64,000 bases of DNA from Streptomyces sp. 135. GTDB taxonomy: Bacteria > Actinomycetota > Actinomycetes > Streptomycetales > Streptomycetaceae. The stretch spans positions 4,836,001 through 4,900,000 of the forward strand of contig NZ_CP075691.1 of assembly GCF_020026305.1 (NCBI RefSeq), written 5' to 3'. The notes beneath the pieces were generated by a model, which saw only the letters and a program-made list of their open reading frames with translations, did not search any database and had not been told where the DNA came from. Each line of letters starts with the position of its first letter. The stretch's first letter is position 1. Position numbers and translations under genes: made by a program. Shown one piece after another: positions 41,251 to 50,677 of the stretch.

Positions 41251-41439
41251 TCATGGGCGGCGCAGGCGTCGTAATAGTTCTTGATAGCGCTTGGCGTCCG
41301 GATAGTTCTCGGCGTCCGGATTGCGCACCGGTATCGCTGTGATGAACAGCGGGTGGTAATTGGTGGGGCGGCTGTTGCCGCCCGCTCCGCGGTTATCGGC
41401 GGGAATGCGTGCGGGGCCGCTGCCCGCGCCGGTCGCGCA
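41251..41439 (-). other. Open frame of 62 codons with protein-like end but no usual start
   Basis: Between mqnA and the kinase, the minus strand is open from a TAG at 41442-41440 to the TGA at 41251. The end looks like a real protein: NYHPLFITAIPVRNPDAENY and then a Lys/Arg/Leu helix. There is no ATG, GTG or TTG before that part; only ATT. It contains a TTA codon, rare in Streptomyces and dependent on bldA, and its third positions are less GC-rich than neighbouring genes. A gene remnant or an acquired fragment is most likely. Confidence 0.3.
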
Positions 41440-41527
41440 CTACGCTGATCCGCAGTGGTAAGGCGCGCGGGGTGTCCGGTGGATGCCCGGGGGATGTCCG
41501 GTGGCGCGCCGGGGGGAGGCCAACGAC

Positions 41528-43195
41528 ATGCGTCCGCTCGAAGCCGGCGAACCCACCGTAATCGGTCCCTACCGGCTGCTCGGCCGACTCGGTTCGGGCG
41601 GCATGGGCCGCGTCTATCTGGGCCGCAGCGAGGGCGGCCGCACCGTCGCGGTCAAGATCGTGCACCCGCACTTCGCGCTCGACGAGGAGTTCCGCGCCCG
41701 CTTCCGGAACGAGGTCGAGGCGGCCCGCCTGGTGGGCGGCGACTGGACGGCGCCCGTCCTGGACGCCGACCCGGACGCCGCCGTGCCGTGGGTCGCCACG
41801 GGGTACGCGGCCGGCCCCTCGCTCGCCGAGGCGGTCCGCGAGGGCGGCCCGCTGCCCGCCCACTCCGTACGCGTCCTCGGCGCGGGCCTCGCCGAGGCGC
41901 TGGCGCACGTGCACGGCCTCGGGCTCGTCCACCGGGACGTGAAGCCCTCGAACGTCCTGCTCACCCTCGACGGGCCACGCCTCATCGACTTCGGCATCGC
42001 CCGCGCCACGGACGGCACGGCCTCGCTCACCGCCACCGGCGTCTCCGTCGGCTCGCCCGGCTACATGGCACCCGAGCAGATCCTCGGCAAGGGCGTCACG
42101 GGCGCGGCGGACGTCTTCTCCCTGGGGGCCGTCCTGGTCTACGGGGCGACGGGGCAGTCACCCTTCCCCGGCGACTCGTCGGCCGCGCTGCTCTACAAGG
42201 TGGTCCACGAGGAGCCGGAGCTGGGCGCCCTCGACGGCGGCGTACGGGACCTCGCCGCCGCCTGCCTCGCCAAGGACCCGGCCGCGCGGCCCGCCCCCGG
42301 GGACCTGGCCCGCCGCCTCGACCCCGAGGGCGCCGCCCGGCTCGTGGCGGCCGGGTGGCTGCCGGGGCCCGTGGTGGAGCGGGTGAGCCGTGGCGCGGTA
42401 CGGCTGCTGGACCTGGACACGGGGGCGGCCTCGCCGGACGCGGTGTCCGGGCCGGTGGCGTTCGACTCCGTGGCGGTGCGGGGAGGTTTCGACGCGCCGC
42501 CGGAAGGGGCGCCCGCACCGCCCCCGGACGGCGCGGAATTCGGGCCGCCCGACCCTTCGTACGGCGACGCCCACGCGCCCACCGCGCCTTCCGCGGCCCC
42601 CAGGCCCTCGCTCTCCGTCTCGGTGGCCGCGACGTCGGCGCCCGACGGGCCGAACGGGCGCGGACGCAAGGTAAGTTGCACGGTGGCCCTCGCCGTGGCC
42701 GGGGCGATGGCCGCCGTCACGGTGGGCTCGGCGTTCGTCTTCGGGACGCTGCCCCGCGACGACCACGCCTCGGACAACGCGGACGGAACGACCCGGCCCC
42801 CGGCGGCGACGGGCGCGCCCAGCCCCACCGGGCCGGCCACCGGCAAGGTCCCGCGGTCCTACCTCGGCACGTGGCGCGGCAAGGCCGCGGCGAGCGGCGG
42901 CACGATCCCCCTCGGCACCTTCGAGGTCACCCTGCGCCAGGCGAAGCCGGGCGGGCGGGTCGGCACGGTCGTACAGCACGACCTGATCGGCAACACCTGC
43001 GAGGACGTACTCACCCTGAAGTCGGCCACGGAGCAGGAACTGGTGGCGACGGGCAAGGGCGACCCGTCGAACGGCGGCCAGTGCGCGCAGACGCCCCACA
43101 CGGTCCGCCTCCGCCCCGAAGGCAAGAACCTCACGTACACGTCGGACGATCCGGACGCGGGGGATCCGAGGGCGCGGCTGGCTCGGGTGGAGTGA
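41528..43195 (+). CDS. Membrane Ser/Thr protein kinase
   Basis: 555-residue Hanks-type kinase. GRLGSGGMGRVYLG is the Gly loop, the ATP lysine is in VAVKIV, the catalytic loop HRDVKPSN is at residues 135-142, DFGIARA follows and APEQ ends the activation segment. After a Pro/Ala linker a single helix (VALAVAGAMAAVTVGSAFVF, about residues 387-407) anchors it, leaving an extracellular domain (SYLGTWRGKAAASGG onward). No PASTA repeats. The ATG at 41528 has GGGAGG upstream. It sits next to the EccC gene, so phosphorylation of the secretion system is possible. Confidence 0.9.
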   Translation: MRPLEAGEPTVIGPYRLLGRLGSGGMGRVYLGRSEGGRTVAVKIVHPHFALDEEFRARFRNEVEAARLVGGDWTAPVLDADPDAAVPWVATGYAAGPSLAEAVREGGPLPAHSVRVLGAGLAEALAHVHGLGLVHRDVKPSNVLLTLDGPRLIDFGIARATDGTASLTATGVSVGSPGYMAPEQILGKGVTGAADVFSLGAVLVYGATGQSPFPGDSSAALLYKVVHEEPELGALDGGVRDLAAACLAKDPAARPAPGDLARRLDPEGAARLVAAGWLPGPVVERVSRGAVRLLDLDTGAASPDAVSGPVAFDSVAVRGGFDAPPEGAPAPPPDGAEFGPPDPSYGDAHAPTAPSAAPRPSLSVSVAATSAPDGPNGRGRKVSCTVALAVAGAMAAVTVGSAFVFGTLPRDDHASDNADGTTRPPAATGAPSPTGPATGKVPRSYLGTWRGKAAASGGTIPLGTFEVTLRQAKPGGRVGTVVQHDLIGNTCEDVLTLKSATEQELVATGKGDPSNGGQCAQTPHTVRLRPEGKNLTYTSDDPDAGDPRARLARVE

Positions 43196-43550
43196 GGAGG
43201 CGCTCGCGCCACTGGGCACGCACGTCGTACAGCCACCCGGCCACAGCCTTGAAGAAGATGCAGGCACAGGAAGGTCGCCGCCAGGCCGACGAGCGGTGCC
43301 CGCGCCTCGGCCGGACCGTCTCCATCGCGAGCGACACGAGCAGCAGCGCCGCGCCCGCGCCCGGCAGCGCGGCAACGGTCCAGAGCGCCGAACGCGGCTT
43401 GCGGCGGCGCCAGCCCGTGCGGAAGAGCGGAACGATCGCGAGTCCCCCGGCGATCGGCAGGAGGAAACCTGCCGATCGCCGCGAAGCCGTACCCTCCGCC
43501 GGGCCGCCGACCACCATGCAGGCGAAGCCCACGGAGCGCAGGGCCCCCAT
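43131..43550 (-). CDS. Small hypothetical membrane protein downstream of eccC
   Basis: 139-residue frame with two hydrophobic segments (FLLPIAGGLAIVPLF and ALWTVAALPGAGAALLLVSLAM). The second half is Arg-rich but includes FFKAVAGWLYDVRAQWRERLL, which looks like real protein. The ATG at 43550 is 12 bases after the eccC stop with GGGGGCGGGG upstream, so it is probably the last gene of that unit. The 3' end overlaps the kinase gene by 65 bp. Family not recognised; the boundary of the true protein is uncertain. Confidence 0.5.
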   Translation of the reverse strand: MGALRSVGFACMVVGGPAEGTASRRSAGFLLPIAGGLAIVPLFRTGWRRRKPRSALWTVAALPGAGAALLLVSLAMETVRPRRGHRSSAWRRPSCACIFFKAVAGWLYDVRAQWRERLLTPPEPAAPSDPPRPDRPTCT

Positions 43551-43562
43551 GAGCCCCGCCCC

Positions 43563-46500
43563 CTACAACGGTGTCGTCAGCGTGGCCAGTTCGCCATTGC
43601 CCAGGTGCAGCATGCCCTTGCCCGGTGCCACCGGACCGCCGACCACACTGCGCGAGATCCGCAGGCCGATGAGGTCACCGCTGGAGCTGTCCTGCGGGGA
43701 GAGCAGGATCCCGCGGCGGCCCTTCTTCGCCTCGACCTGCCAGCCCGAGAAGCCGCTGCACACGTCCTCCTCGTCACCGGCGAGGACCATCGCGAGGCCC
43801 TGGTCGGCGCCGCGCTGGATGATCCGCTTGAACTGGCTCGCCGCGTCGGCGTCCTCCAGCATCTCGGCGTCGTCGATGAGGACGACCACCGGGTCCTCCC
43901 GGGACGCGTCCGCCTCCTCGATCAGTTCCTCGAACTCGTCCTCGTCGATGTCGTCACCGGTGAAGACCTTCAGCACGCCCTCCGTGCCCTCCAGTTCACG
44001 CAGCGGCGACTGGCGCGGGGCGGCGACGATGAGGCGTACGCCCTGGGCGCGGAACGACCGCGCCATGTTCATCAGCACCGTGGAGCGGCCCGACTTGGCC
44101 GGGCCGGCGATGACGAAGGCGGGCACGCCCTCCGCGAGGTCCGGCCCGTACCCCATGACCTCGTCGCCGCCGATGCCGACCAGCGCCCACAGCTTGGAGC
44201 GCGAGGCCTCCGGGTCGCGCAGCTCCCACGCCTCCTCGAAGGAGATGCGGCTCGGCAGCGTGTCGACGCGGAACGGCCTGCGGTGGCGCGGCACATCGGC
44301 GTCGCGGGCCGCGGCCTGCTCACCGATCGCGGCGATGGCGGCGGCCTGCCCCTGACCGGTGACGTCGCCGGAGAGCAGCGCGAACTGCGTCTCCGTACCC
44401 GTCTCGTTCCTGAAGGCGCGGCCCGGCGGGATCTCCTCGGGGACCCTGCGGGCGGGGATGCCGAGCATCGAGAAGTCGGAGCGGTCCGCCAGGCGCAGGC
44501 CGTACTTGTCCTCGGTGAGGGAGGAGATGCGGCCCACCAGGATCTGCCGGTCGCCCGTCATCACCATGTGGATGCCGACGCTCGCGCCCTCCCGCATGAT
44601 CGTCGTGATCTCGTCGGTGAGCGAACCGTGGTCGATCTCGCCGAGCGTGGGCAGCCAGCCCTCCCACCGGTCGAGCAGCACGACGAGGTGCGGCAGCCGC
44701 TCGTCCTCGGCGGCGTCGGCCCGCTGCTCGCCGATGTCCGCGTAGCCCTTGTCGGCCAACAGGTCCTGGCGCCGGGTCAGTTCGCCCTTGAGCCGGTTGA
44801 TGAGCCGGACGACCCGCTCGGTCTGGTTGCGGCCGACGACGGCGCCGCAGTGCGGCAGTCGGGTCAGCGCGTTGAGCGCGCCGTTGCCGCAGTCGATGCC
44901 GTACAGGTGGACGTCGGCGCTGGAGTGCGTGCGCGCCAGGGAGCCCGCGATGGTACGGAGCACCTGGGAGCGGCCGGAGCGCGGGGCGCCGCCGATCATC
45001 AGGTGGCCGAAGGTCGCGAAGTCCACGACGACCGGGCGGCGCGCCTGGTCGGCGGGCAGATCCTCGATGCCGTACGCGGCGGGCGCGAGGGAGCCGGGCG
45101 CCGTGCGGGCCGCGGGAAGCGGGATCTCGTCGAGCAGCAGGGTCTCGCCGAGCGCGGGCAGCCACGGGCTGTGCTGGGCGGGGATGCCGAGGGTCCGGTT
45201 GGCCTCGATGATGGTGTCGACCAGGACCTTCAGGTCGGTGATCTCCTCATCCTCGCGGGCCTCGGCCTTCGGCTTCACCAGCGAGGCGCGGCCGAGCGCC
45301 GACCAGTCCAGGGCGTCGGCCCAGGGCGCGAGCGCCGTCGGGTCGGCGGCACCGGGCCGGCGGCCACCGACGCGTCCCGACTGGAAGGGCACGAGCGAGG
45401 CGTGCCCGAGCCGCACGTAGGCGCGGCCCGGGGTGCTCTTGCTGATGTGCCCGGCCTCGGGGGAGTCGATGACGTCACTGGACTCGCCGCCGTCGGTCAC
45501 GCGCAGCGCGATGCGGAGGTTGGTGTTGGCGCGGATCTCGGGGGAGACGACGCCGGAGGGCCGCTGCGTGGCGAGGAGCAGGTGGATGCCGAGCGAACGG
45601 CCCCGCTGGGCGATGTTGACGAGGCCCGTCACGAAGTCGGGCAGGTCACGGACCATGGAGGCGAACTCGTCGATGACGATGAGGAGCCGGGGCACGGGCG
45701 GGTGCGACGGATCGCGCCGCACCAGGTCCTGGTAGTCCTCGATGTCCTTCGCGTCGGCGTCGGCGAGGATGTGCTCGCGCCGCTTCAGCTCGGCGCCCAG
45801 CGATTCGAGGGCGCGCTCGACGAGGTGCGCGTCGAGGTCGGTGACCATGCCGACGGTGTGCGGCAGCTTCACACAGTCCTTGAACGCGGACCCACCCTTG
45901 TAGTCGACGAGGACGAACGTCATGTTCTCGGGCGTATTGGCCACGGCGAGGGCCGCCACGATCGTCTGGAGCAGCTCCGACTTACCGGAACCGGTCGTAC
46001 CGGCGATCAGGCCGTGCGGGCCGTCCTTGCGCATGTCGATGCCGAACGGACCGTCGTACGACTCACCGATGACCGCCATCGTCGACTGGCCGCCCGCCTG
46101 CCAGCGTGCCGTGATCGCGCCGGGCGTCGGCGGCTCCAGCTGGAGTACGTCGAGGAGCCGGCTGGACGCGGGCAGGGCGGAGTCCTCCGTCTCCCCGCTG
46201 ATGTCGCGCAGCGGCGAGACGGCCCGCGCCAGACGCAGGCACCAGGACGGCGACACGAAGTCCGGGCGTACGTCCTTCAGGCGCTCGGCGCCCGCCATCT
46301 CGACGCGCAGCCGCAGCTCGCGCGGTGCGTCGGCCCGGCCGGGGGCGGGTGCGGTGCTGTGCCACGCCTGGAAGGACGGGAAGCCGCCACCGACGGGCGG
46401 CCGGGGCACGCCGCCCTGCTGCGCCTGCGGCGGGGCGGCGAGGGCACGTCCCGCCGCGGCCGGGACACCGGCGAGTTCTCGCGGCTTCGGCTCGGCGACG

Positions 46501-48329
46501 ACGAAGGCCAGGCACTCACCCGGCAGAAACCGTTCCTCGGTGTCGAGGCAGAGCGCGTACATGCCCACGGAAGGGCCCTCGCGCAGCAGCCGCACCACAC
46601 CGGGCAGGGAACGCAGCCGCCGCGCCCCGTCCCACACCACCACGATGTCGGGGTCGGCGAAGTTCGCACCCTGGCCCCTGTTCTCCTCCAGGGCCTTCAG
46701 CCGCGCGTCGAGGATCTGCGTCAGCTCACCGATGCGGGCGCCCACGGTCTCGGCGTCCGTGCCGATGAGTACGTTGACGTCCTGCCCGCCCGACGGCCGC
46801 GCGTGCGGCAGCCAGCGCACCCAGTCCCAGCTCTCCCTGGCGGAGTTCTCGGTCAGGACGTAGAACTGCACGTCCATCGGGCTGTGCAGCGTCGCGGCCT
46901 GGGCCACCGCCCAGCGGCCGAGCGCGGTCGCGGAGTCGTCGGGTCCGGCGATGCCGATGACGCCGAGGCCCTTCAGCGGCAGCGCGACGGGCGCGTCCTC
47001 GATGTGCCACGTCACCTGGCGCCGGTGGTCGTCCTTCTCCGGGTCGTCGAGGACGACCTCGGAGGGCAGTCGGCCGGTGCCGAAGCGCAGGAGCAGATGG
47101 TCGGCGTCGGTCCGCCGCCGCTCCCACAGGCGGGTGCGGGGCCCGGTGCCGAGCGCGAGGACGGCCGCGGGGTCGGGGATGGCCTGACGCCGGTCCATCC
47201 GCTCGGCGACCAGCGCGTCCCGCGCGTCCTTCTCGATCCGCGCCTTGGTCTCCTTGTACTCCTTGACCTGCTTCGCATGGGACTTGCGCCCGTGCTTCTT
47301 GTCCATGAAGTAGTTGCCGAAGAGCATGATCGGGCTGAGCCCCGCCATGATCAGGTAGTACCAGCGGTCGAAGATCATCGCGGCGACGACGGCACCGACC
47401 AGCGGGAACAGCGCCATCAGCCAGGGCAGCGGGCGCGCCTCGAACTCCCTTGGCGGGGACGGCAGCCGGAAGGTCGTCTGCCGCTCGGGCGGCCGCAGCC
47501 GCGGGGGCCGGTTGTAGTCGAGGCCGGCGCCGTCCTCGGACCACTTCAGGGCGGCGTTCGGAGGGGAGTAGCGCGTGAGTTCGAGGAGGGTGTTGCCGAG
47601 GGCTATCTGGGCGCCGAGGGGCCACGGCACCGTATCGAGCCGCCCCTTCGCCCGGGCCTTCGCCCGCGCCTCCTTGCGCTCCTTCCACTCCTTGCGCTCT
47701 TGCTTCTCCCGCTTCTCCCGCGCCTTCCGGTCCTTCTTGGACTCCCCCTCGGGTGGGGTCGCCCCGGCCGGTTCGGGCTCTTCCTTCTCCACGCCGAACG
47801 GCTCGCCGTCGAGGGTTACGCCCTCCTTGTCCTTCTCCTCCCCGTGCAGCGTGACTTGGCAGGTGCCATCAGTTGCAACTGACAACGTCAGGGCGCGGGC
47901 GGGCATCTCCGGATCGTCGATACGGACGTACGAGGCGGGCCCGCTGCCGATGTCGTAGCGCCCGATCCCGAGCCGGTGCACGGACCCCGCGGAGGGCCCA
48001 CCGGCGACGCGCAGCTCGACCAGACCGGAGGGCTCGCCCGGCAGGCAGCCCGCCGGGTCGTCGAGACTGACGACGGCGCCCTCGCGCAGCGGCGAGGTGA
48101 CGACGGTGGCCGTCGGATCGACCGCGTACCCGTCCACGTAGATCATCGGGGCACCGCCGGCGGGCGTCTGCTGACCGTGTCCGATGGGGATGACCTGCGC
48201 ACCGCTGTGGCCGACCTGCCGGGCCAGTTCCACCGCGATGTCCCGCACGGTGGACTCGGGATCGGCGTCGAGGACCACGTCGGCGGAGCCTCCGCCGAAC
48301 GGATCGACGACGGTCAGAGTCAGGCGCAC
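43563..48329 (-). CDS. eccC: EccC-type FtsK/SpoIIIE ATPase of a type VII secretion system
   Basis: 1588-residue membrane motor protein. The N-terminal 150 residues read as a small beta domain (LTLTVVDPFGGGSADVVLDA) and an FHA-like region (SVHRLGIGRYDIGSG), then a charged Lys/Glu stretch and two helices near residues 303-345 (LMALFPLVGAVVAAMIF, YYLIMAGLSPIMLFG). Three ATPase domains follow: Walker A GTTGSGKSELL at about 776 with Walker B LLIVIDEFASMV; GGAPRSGRSQVL at about 1113 with a degenerate LLDRWEG; GPAKSGRSTVL at about 1410 with VVVLIDDAEML. The GTG at 48329 has GGGGAGG upstream. It recognises WXG100 substrates and drives export. Divergent from the WXG100 gene. Confidence 0.93.
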   Translation of the reverse strand: MRLTLTVVDPFGGGSADVVLDADPESTVRDIAVELARQVGHSGAQVIPIGHGQQTPAGGAPMIYVDGYAVDPTATVVTSPLREGAVVSLDDPAGCLPGEPSGLVELRVAGGPSAGSVHRLGIGRYDIGSGPASYVRIDDPEMPARALTLSVATDGTCQVTLHGEEKDKEGVTLDGEPFGVEKEEPEPAGATPPEGESKKDRKAREKREKQERKEWKERKEARAKARAKGRLDTVPWPLGAQIALGNTLLELTRYSPPNAALKWSEDGAGLDYNRPPRLRPPERQTTFRLPSPPREFEARPLPWLMALFPLVGAVVAAMIFDRWYYLIMAGLSPIMLFGNYFMDKKHGRKSHAKQVKEYKETKARIEKDARDALVAERMDRRQAIPDPAAVLALGTGPRTRLWERRRTDADHLLLRFGTGRLPSEVVLDDPEKDDHRRQVTWHIEDAPVALPLKGLGVIGIAGPDDSATALGRWAVAQAATLHSPMDVQFYVLTENSARESWDWVRWLPHARPSGGQDVNVLIGTDAETVGARIGELTQILDARLKALEENRGQGANFADPDIVVVWDGARRLRSLPGVVRLLREGPSVGMYALCLDTEERFLPGECLAFVVAEPKPRELAGVPAAAGRALAAPPQAQQGGVPRPPVGGGFPSFQAWHSTAPAPGRADAPRELRLRVEMAGAERLKDVRPDFVSPSWCLRLARAVSPLRDISGETEDSALPASSRLLDVLQLEPPTPGAITARWQAGGQSTMAVIGESYDGPFGIDMRKDGPHGLIAGTTGSGKSELLQTIVAALAVANTPENMTFVLVDYKGGSAFKDCVKLPHTVGMVTDLDAHLVERALESLGAELKRREHILADADAKDIEDYQDLVRRDPSHPPVPRLLIVIDEFASMVRDLPDFVTGLVNIAQRGRSLGIHLLLATQRPSGVVSPEIRANTNLRIALRVTDGGESSDVIDSPEAGHISKSTPGRAYVRLGHASLVPFQSGRVGGRRPGAADPTALAPWADALDWSALGRASLVKPKAEAREDEEITDLKVLVDTIIEANRTLGIPAQHSPWLPALGETLLLDEIPLPAARTAPGSLAPAAYGIEDLPADQARRPVVVDFATFGHLMIGGAPRSGRSQVLRTIAGSLARTHSSADVHLYGIDCGNGALNALTRLPHCGAVVGRNQTERVVRLINRLKGELTRRQDLLADKGYADIGEQRADAAEDERLPHLVVLLDRWEGWLPTLGEIDHGSLTDEITTIMREGASVGIHMVMTGDRQILVGRISSLTEDKYGLRLADRSDFSMLGIPARRVPEEIPPGRAFRNETGTETQFALLSGDVTGQGQAAAIAAIGEQAAARDADVPRHRRPFRVDTLPSRISFEEAWELRDPEASRSKLWALVGIGGDEVMGYGPDLAEGVPAFVIAGPAKSGRSTVLMNMARSFRAQGVRLIVAAPRQSPLRELEGTEGVLKVFTGDDIDEDEFEELIEEADASREDPVVVLIDDAEMLEDADAASQFKRIIQRGADQGLAMVLAGDEEDVCSGFSGWQVEAKKGRRGILLSPQDSSSGDLIGLRISRSVVGGPVAPGKGMLHLGNGELATLTTPL

Positions 48330-48587
48330 GACGGTCCTCCCCGGAGCTGAACAATGGCTGTGACGATAGCCGCTCCACCCTTCCCACAGGCAACGCCCTG
48401 TGCACCGGCTCATACCGGAACCGGGCGCGCCGTCATAGCAGACCTGTGACTCAACCGGGCTGCGTTCCCGTTCGCCTCACCCGTAAGCTGCTGGCGCAAG
48501 AGCGGACGATCACATCATCCGTCTCGCATCCGTCTTACGGGAGCCACGGGGGTTGGCCCTGCGGCGAGTTGATTGGGAGAGAGCCTC

Positions 48588-48887
48588 ATGGCCAAGGACC
48601 TTGATGTCACATATCAGGACATGCGTGATGCGGCCAAGCACGTGGTCAAGGAGAAGGACAAGCTCAACGAGAAGCTGGACGGCCTGAAGAAGTACATCAA
48701 GAACCTCGTCGAGACGGGCTTCGTCACCAAGAGCGCCTCGAAGGCGTTCGACGAGAACTTCGACGAGTTCGTCGAGGGCGCGAAGAAGACCCTCGAGGGC
48801 CTGGACGGCATGGGCGACTACCTGACCAATGCCGCGGACAAGTACGAGCAGATCGATGACGAGCTGGGACGGGCCGCGAAGAAGTAA
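48588..48887 (+). CDS. WXG100 family protein, probable type VII substrate
   Basis: 99-residue helical hairpin protein of the ESAT-6 size class. The usual Trp-x-Gly turn is not present; the turn region is TGFVTKSASKAF. The C-terminal YxxxD/E export signal is kept as YEQIDDE near residue 86. Rich in Lys, Glu and Leu. The ATG at 48588 follows GGGAGAG. A strong hairpin after its stop suggests it is made in excess of the genes behind it. Divergent from eccC. Confidence 0.85.
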   Translation: MAKDLDVTYQDMRDAAKHVVKEKDKLNEKLDGLKKYIKNLVETGFVTKSASKAFDENFDEFVEGAKKTLEGLDGMGDYLTNAADKYEQIDDELGRAAKK

Positions 48888-48912
48888 CGGCTGACATGAG
48901 TGCTTCCGAGGC

Positions 48913-48942
48913 GGGGGGACGGGGCGTGCCGGCCGTCCCCCC
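48913..48942 (+). terminator. Hairpin between the two WXG-type genes
   Basis: GGGGGGACGG at 48913-48922 pairs perfectly with CCGTCCCCCC at 48933-48942, followed by GTTCTCGTT. Probably partial termination that lowers expression of the downstream genes. Confidence 0.65.
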
Positions 48943-48998
48943 GTTCTCGTTGCTCCTGGTGGTGCAGGGCGGCACGACGTGACAGAGGGGAACGCCCG

Positions 48999-49304
48999 AT
49001 GGGCGAGTACACGAGGATCGACGACCTGAACGTCATCCGTGAGATGGGCCTCGGCCTTGGACGGATCAAGGACGCCTTCGACGGCCTCGGGAAACTGAAG
49101 GGCCAGTACGAGGACGACTTCGGTGAGCACGACCTCTCCTGGCAGTTCGGGGACTTCGTCGAGAACTGGGAGAGCCACCGCGAGGAGCTCGGCGAGGAGA
49201 TCAAGAGTCTGGCCGAGATCGCGAAGGCCGCCGCGAAGACGTACGAGAAAATCGACAGCGAACTGGCCAGGGTCCTTCGCGAAGCCGACAAGAAGAAGTC
49301 CTGA
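48999..49304 (+). CDS. WXG100-like protein, partner of the following effector-like protein
   Basis: 101-residue helical protein. It keeps Trp residues in LSWQFGDFVENWESHREEL but not the strict WXG, and has the YxxxD/E signal YEKIDSE near the end. The segment around NWxxHRxEL and the tail match the protein from 55713, so the two are paralogues. The ATG at 48999 follows GAGGGGAACG. The next gene starts at the last base of its stop (TGATG). Confidence 0.78.
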   Translation: MGEYTRIDDLNVIREMGLGLGRIKDAFDGLGKLKGQYEDDFGEHDLSWQFGDFVENWESHREELGEEIKSLAEIAKAAAKTYEKIDSELARVLREADKKKS

Positions 49305-50677
49305 TGGCCGGCGCGCGCCCCAAGGACTGGCAGCCGCTGGCAGATCAGGACCCGGTCCCCGGCGACCCCGACCGCCTGGAACAGTTGGGCCGCAAGCTCC
49401 GCAAGACGGCCGACGAATTGGAACGGCAGGTACGTCACCTCAAGGCGGCGTCCGAGGTGGAGTCCTGGGACAGTGACGCGGGCAAAGAGTTCCGTGAGAA
49501 GGCCAAGAAGTGCCGCGGCCGGCTGGAAGCCGCGCACAAGCGCTACAAAACGGTGGCCGACGCGGTCGGTGACCGGATCGTGGATCACGGAACCGACTAC
49601 GAGTCGAATGCCGCTGCCCGGCCCAGCAGTTATGCCACGGAACTCCTCCGGGCCCAGCGGATCGCCGAGGTCGCACGGCGGGAGGCCCAGGAGGCAGAGG
49701 CCGACAAGAGCGCCGCCGAGAAGGGGCTGGACGGCCTGTCCGCAAAGCCCGGGAAGGGCGACGGTGCCAAGGGGGACGAAAAGGGCCGGAAGGAAAGGCT
49801 GGAGGACCGGGCGGAGGCCGCCGGGAAGTCCTTGGAGGCGGCCCGGGAGAAGCTACGGAAAGCGCAGAGTGTCCGCGATGAGGCCGCGCGCAAGGCGCGT
49901 GAGGCCATCGACGAGGTGATCTCCGACGACGCTCTCAAGGATGGCTTCTGGGACGGCTTCGCTGATTTCGTGGAGTGGCTTGCGGGATGGACGGAATCCA
50001 TCGCCAAGTACGTCGGAATCGCAGCGTTGGCTGTCGGCTGGATCCCCATCATCGGCCAGGGACTGGCCGGACTCCTGGGTGCCATCTCGATGGCGGCCAC
50101 ACTGATCAACATTGCGTGCACGGCGATCCAGGTCGGCATGGGCGACGCATCGTGGACGGACCTCGCCACGGCTGCGGTCGGGTTGCTGATGATGGGGGCC
50201 GGAAAGGCGATGTCCAAGGTCAGTGGGCGGTATGCCAAGGGGTTGCTGCAGCGTATGCAGCTCGCCAGGAGCGGTAAAGGTACTCCCCGCCAGCTCAAGC
50301 GCAACCGGCATAAGTTCAACCGTGATGCGGGAGTCGTCAAGGGCCTTCAGAAAGGCGACATCTCGAAGTCCATTCGCGAGCCTGTCACGGAGATCTTCAA
50401 GGGTTCCACTTGGACGGATGCTTTCAAGGGCGGATACCGTGAGATGGCGCAGGTTCTGAAAGACCGCGGGAACGGCAGCCGCCTCAAGGGAATCGGCAAG
50501 TCGATGACCTTGGCGGACCCATCCGCGGCATCAGCTCTCAACGAAGCGAAACACTTGGGCAAGAGCCTGGGAGATGAGGGGTTCGCGGTCAACAAGCTGT
50601 CGCGCAGGACGATGCAACTGAGCGTAGCCGGAAGTGGTGTCACGGCCGGTGGTCTACTTATTGACGAGGTGTCGTGA
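49304..50677 (+). CDS. Putative type VII effector with D-P-x-P-G-D-P trunk
   Basis: 457-residue protein. It starts with a LADQDPVPGDPDRLEQLG motif (residues 12-29) shared with the proteins at 55404 and 59740, then a WXG-like helical region (ESWDSDAGKEFREKAKKC) and a long coiled Lys/Glu/Ala stretch (about 100-210), a hydrophobic region (ALAVGWIPIIGQGLAGLLGA, about 225-285) and DASWTDLATAAVGLLMMG. The last 150 residues are different from the other loci and visibly less GC-rich, as for a variable toxin tip; I recognise no catalytic motif. Overlaps the following gene's start codon region. Confidence 0.7.
   Translation: MAGARPKDWQPLADQDPVPGDPDRLEQLGRKLRKTADELERQVRHLKAASEVESWDSDAGKEFREKAKKCRGRLEAAHKRYKTVADAVGDRIVDHGTDYESNAAARPSSYATELLRAQRIAEVARREAQEAEADKSAAEKGLDGLSAKPGKGDGAKGDEKGRKERLEDRAEAAGKSLEAAREKLRKAQSVRDEAARKAREAIDEVISDDALKDGFWDGFADFVEWLAGWTESIAKYVGIAALAVGWIPIIGQGLAGLLGAISMAATLINIACTAIQVGMGDASWTDLATAAVGLLMMGAGKAMSKVSGRYAKGLLQRMQLARSGKGTPRQLKRNRHKFNRDAGVVKGLQKGDISKSIREPVTEIFKGSTWTDAFKGGYREMAQVLKDRGNGSRLKGIGKSMTLADPSAASALNEAKHLGKSLGDEGFAVNKLSRRTMQLSVAGSGVTAGGLLIDEVS

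Noticed and set aside
43296..47882. 1528-codon plus-strand frame antisense to eccC
   Set aside because: Very long because of high GC; the minus frame has three Walker A motifs and the plus frame has only Arg/Gly/Val-rich sequence.
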